A stretch of DNA of 64,000 nucleotides from Paenibacillus silviterrae (lineage in GTDB: Bacteria; Bacillota; Bacilli; Paenibacillales; NBRC-103111). Numbering within the stretch: position 1 is the stretch's first letter; each line of letters starts with the position of its first letter. Positions 62,312-64,000 of this stretch are shown in pieces. Made by a program: the position numbers and the translations under genes. The notes beneath the pieces are model-generated. The model saw nothing but the letters and a program-made list of their open reading frames with translations, ran no database searches and was not told where the DNA came from. The DNA is taken from positions 62,001-126,000 of the forward strand of contig NZ_JASKUT010000002.1 of assembly GCF_030167925.1 (NCBI RefSeq), given 5' to 3'.

Positions 62312-62350
62312 AAAGCCGCTCTATTTACGTTCAACGCATGGAGCGGCTTT
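62312..62350 (+). terminator. Hairpin after binding-protein gene
   Basis: AAAGCCGCTC is exactly complementary to GAGCGGCTTT, with a 19-base loop and the tail ACTCC. It is likely a partial stop that keeps binding protein in excess over the ATPase and permease. Confidence 0.65.
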
Positions 62351-62377
62351 ACTCCTTGAAGGGAACGGAGTGGGGTT

Positions 62378-63886
62378 ATGAATACATCTCGACCGGTATT
62401 GCAAATGTCGGGGATTCACAAGCAATTTCCAGGCGTAAAAGCGTTGACTAACGTGAATTTCCGATTGTTTCCGGGGGAAGTTCACGCATTGATGGGAGAG
62501 AACGGTGCGGGGAAATCAACGCTGATTAAAGTTTTGACAGGTGTTCACTCTATTGATCAGGGAACTGTTGAGCTTGAGCAAATCCCGGTCAGGATCGTGA
62601 GCCCTCAGGGGGCTCAGAATGCGGGAATCAGTACGGTGTATCAAGAAGTCAACCTGTGCTCGAATTTATCCGTTGCCGAGAACATTTATATCGGTCGCGA
62701 GCCGCGTCGTTTCGGACGGATCCTGTGGAAGGAAATGAATCGTAATGCAGCGCAGCTGCTGAAGAAAAGAATGAACCTTGAGATCGACGTTACTCAGCCT
62801 TTGCATACGTATTCCGTTGCCGTGCAGCAGCTGGTTGCCATCGCAAGGGCGCTCAATATTTCCGCACAAGTGCTAATCTTGGACGAACCTACGTCCAGTC
62901 TGGATCGCGGTGAAGTGATTCAACTTTTCTCTGTCATGTCAAGGCTGAAGAGTGAAGGTCTTGCGATCCTGTTCGTTACGCATTTCCTGGACCAGGTGTA
63001 TGAAATTTCAGATCGAATAACCATTCTCCGTAATGGGGAATTCATTGGCGAATATATGGCAAAGGATCTGCCTCGCTTGGAGCTTGTATCCAAAATGATA
63101 GGTAAGGATCTGCATCTTCTTGAAGAGCTGCCGCAAAAGGCGAGTGAATCAGGAGCTCCGAAGGATGTGTGGTTGGAGGCTGCCAAGCTTGGCAGGAGAG
63201 GCTCCATCGAGCCTGTTGACCTGAAGATTCATAAAGGCGAGGTGGTGGGTCTGGCGGGACTGCTCGGCTCAGGCAGAACGGAGCTGGCCAGATTGTTCTT
63301 CGCGGCCGACCGCGCGGATAGCGGGGAGATCAAGATTAACGGGGCGGCTGCGGCCATTCATACCCCGCGTCAAGCCATTGATCACTCGATCGCCTTCTGC
63401 TCCGAGAATCGGAAGGCCGAAGGAATCATTGACGATTTGACCGTTCGCGAGAATATCATCCTGGCCTTACAGGCTTCGCAGGGCTGGTTTAAAACGATCT
63501 CAAGGAAGCGTCAGGATGAAATCGCAGATGAATATATCAAAGCATTAAACATTAATCCGCCCAATCCGGAGCATCTCATTAAAAATTTAAGCGGCGGCAA
63601 CCAGCAGAAGGTGCTGCTGGCAAGATGGCTGCTGACACAGCCTGAGCTCCTCATCCTTGATGAGCCGACTAGAGGCATCGATATCGGAGCCAAAGCAGAA
63701 ATTCAGAAGCTTGTACTGTCCTTGGCGCAGAAGGGGATGTCCGTACTGTTCATCTCCTCTGAGCTGGAGGAAGTGCTTCGGGTCAGCGAGAAAATCGTCG
63801 TCCTTCGGGATCGGCACAAGGTTCAGGAGATATCCGGGCTAGACAAGAGTCAAAAGAACGTCATGAAAGCAATAGCAGGAGGCTGA
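62378..63886 (+). CDS. Sugar ABC transporter ATP-binding protein (YtfR/AraG type)
   Basis: A 502-residue protein with two ABC domains, as usual for pentose and furanose importers (CUT2). Domain 1 has Walker A GENGAGKST, a signature region replaced by TYSVAVQQLVAIARAL, and Walker B LILDEPTSSLD. Domain 2 has the altered Walker A GLLGSGRTEL, signature LSGGNQQKVLLARWL and Walker B LLILDEPTRGID. Degeneration of the second Walker A is normal in this family. It lies 87 nt after the binding protein gene and 4 nt before the permease gene. Unlike the CUT1 importers in the window, this transporter has its own ATPase. Confidence 0.95.
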   Translation: MNTSRPVLQMSGIHKQFPGVKALTNVNFRLFPGEVHALMGENGAGKSTLIKVLTGVHSIDQGTVELEQIPVRIVSPQGAQNAGISTVYQEVNLCSNLSVAENIYIGREPRRFGRILWKEMNRNAAQLLKKRMNLEIDVTQPLHTYSVAVQQLVAIARALNISAQVLILDEPTSSLDRGEVIQLFSVMSRLKSEGLAILFVTHFLDQVYEISDRITILRNGEFIGEYMAKDLPRLELVSKMIGKDLHLLEELPQKASESGAPKDVWLEAAKLGRRGSIEPVDLKIHKGEVVGLAGLLGSGRTELARLFFAADRADSGEIKINGAAAAIHTPRQAIDHSIAFCSENRKAEGIIDDLTVRENIILALQASQGWFKTISRKRQDEIADEYIKALNINPPNPEHLIKNLSGGNQQKVLLARWLLTQPELLILDEPTRGIDIGAKAEIQKLVLSLAQKGMSVLFISSELEEVLRVSEKIVVLRDRHKVQEISGLDKSQKNVMKAIAGG

Positions 63887-63890
63887 ACCT

Positions 63891-64000
63891 ATGGCAAAGC
63901 ATCATCTATTCTGGCCGCTGACCGTACTCGGCGCATTATTACTATTCAATCTGTTTTACTCTCCGGAGTTTTTCTCGATTAAGATTCGCGATGGGCATTT
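63891..64000 (+). CDS. Sugar ABC transporter permease, N-terminal part (continues beyond window)
   Basis: The first 36 residues are visible. A hydrophobic helix (FWPLTVLGALLLFNLF) is followed by SPEFFSIKIRDGH, which matches the start of YtfT/RbsC-type permeases. AGGAGG lies 11 nt before the ATG, inside the end of the ATPase gene. It completes the YtfQRT-like operon. Confidence 0.8.
   Translation, partial: MAKHHLFWPLTVLGALLLFNLFYSPEFFSIKIRDGH

Noticed and set aside
1..64000. CRISPR arrays, tRNA or rRNA genes, prophage, classical multi-cohesin scaffoldin
   Set aside because: I looked for each and saw no supporting sequence. Every cohesin protein here has one cohesin only.

Overview
The window reads as chromosome of a Gram-positive, Paenibacillus-like soil Firmicute. 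The signs are YesM/YesN-type two-component pairs, LplABC-type sugar transporters without their own ATPase, S-layer homology (SLH) anchors, strong AGGAGG-type ribosome sites, lipobox binding proteins and a large set of xylan-degrading enzymes. No rRNA, tRNA, CRISPR array or phage was seen. The species is inferred from gene content only.

Layout. (1) 1-7.95 kb: the end of a cohesin-dockerin protein, a 1773-residue secreted multidomain protein ending in cohesin+dockerin, and an SLH-anchored cohesin protein. (2) 8.2-14.6 kb: two permeases, a binding lipoprotein, a YesM kinase and a short YesN regulator. (3) 14.6-16.3 kb: a scrap zone with a broken IS66 transposase, a probable GH38 alpha-mannosidase fragment and a leftover promoter element. 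(4) 16.4-31.2 kb: a GH43 enzyme, a large GH10 xylanase, a minus-strand kinase plus binding lipoprotein, a 1717-residue GH30-like enzyme ending cohesin-FIVAR-dockerin, and a second SLH-cohesin anchor. (5) 31.5-44.0 kb: a binding lipoprotein, an unassigned intracellular toroid enzyme, GH67 alpha-glucuronidase, two permeases, a kinase and a long YesN regulator, with an unrelated molybdopterin oxidoreductase lying between kinase and regulator. (6) 44.3-56.6 kb: GH43, GH30_8 and GH43-CBM6 enzymes, each ending cohesin-FIVAR-dockerin, a third compact SLH-cohesin anchor, a non-catalytic cohesin-FIVAR-dockerin protein broken by an in-frame TAG, and a small unknown protein. (7) 56.6-64 kb: a minus-strand kinase-regulator-binding protein set facing a YtfQRT-like pentose/furanose ABC transporter.

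How the genes may work together (inference). Secreted arabinoxylan and glucuronoxylan enzymes each carry both a cohesin and a dockerin. Three further proteins carry a cohesin joined to SLH repeats. If the dockerins bind these cohesins, the enzymes could join into chains held on the cell wall, a surface xylan-degrading complex without a classical long scaffoldin. Released aldouronic oligosaccharides would enter through the ABC transporters and be finished inside by GH67, GH43 and the unassigned toroid enzyme.

Regulation appears organised around a recurring promoter module: TTTTATAA, then AAATCGTGCA 9 nt further on, then a -10-like TACTATAA 42 nt after that. It precedes five transcription units clearly and two more in weaker form. 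A second, different module precedes the 44.4 kb GH43 gene and the 50.4 kb anchor gene. Decayed 3' ends of kinase and binding-protein genes lie next to two copies of the first module, which suggests the locus grew by duplication and loss of a sensor-promoter-target block.
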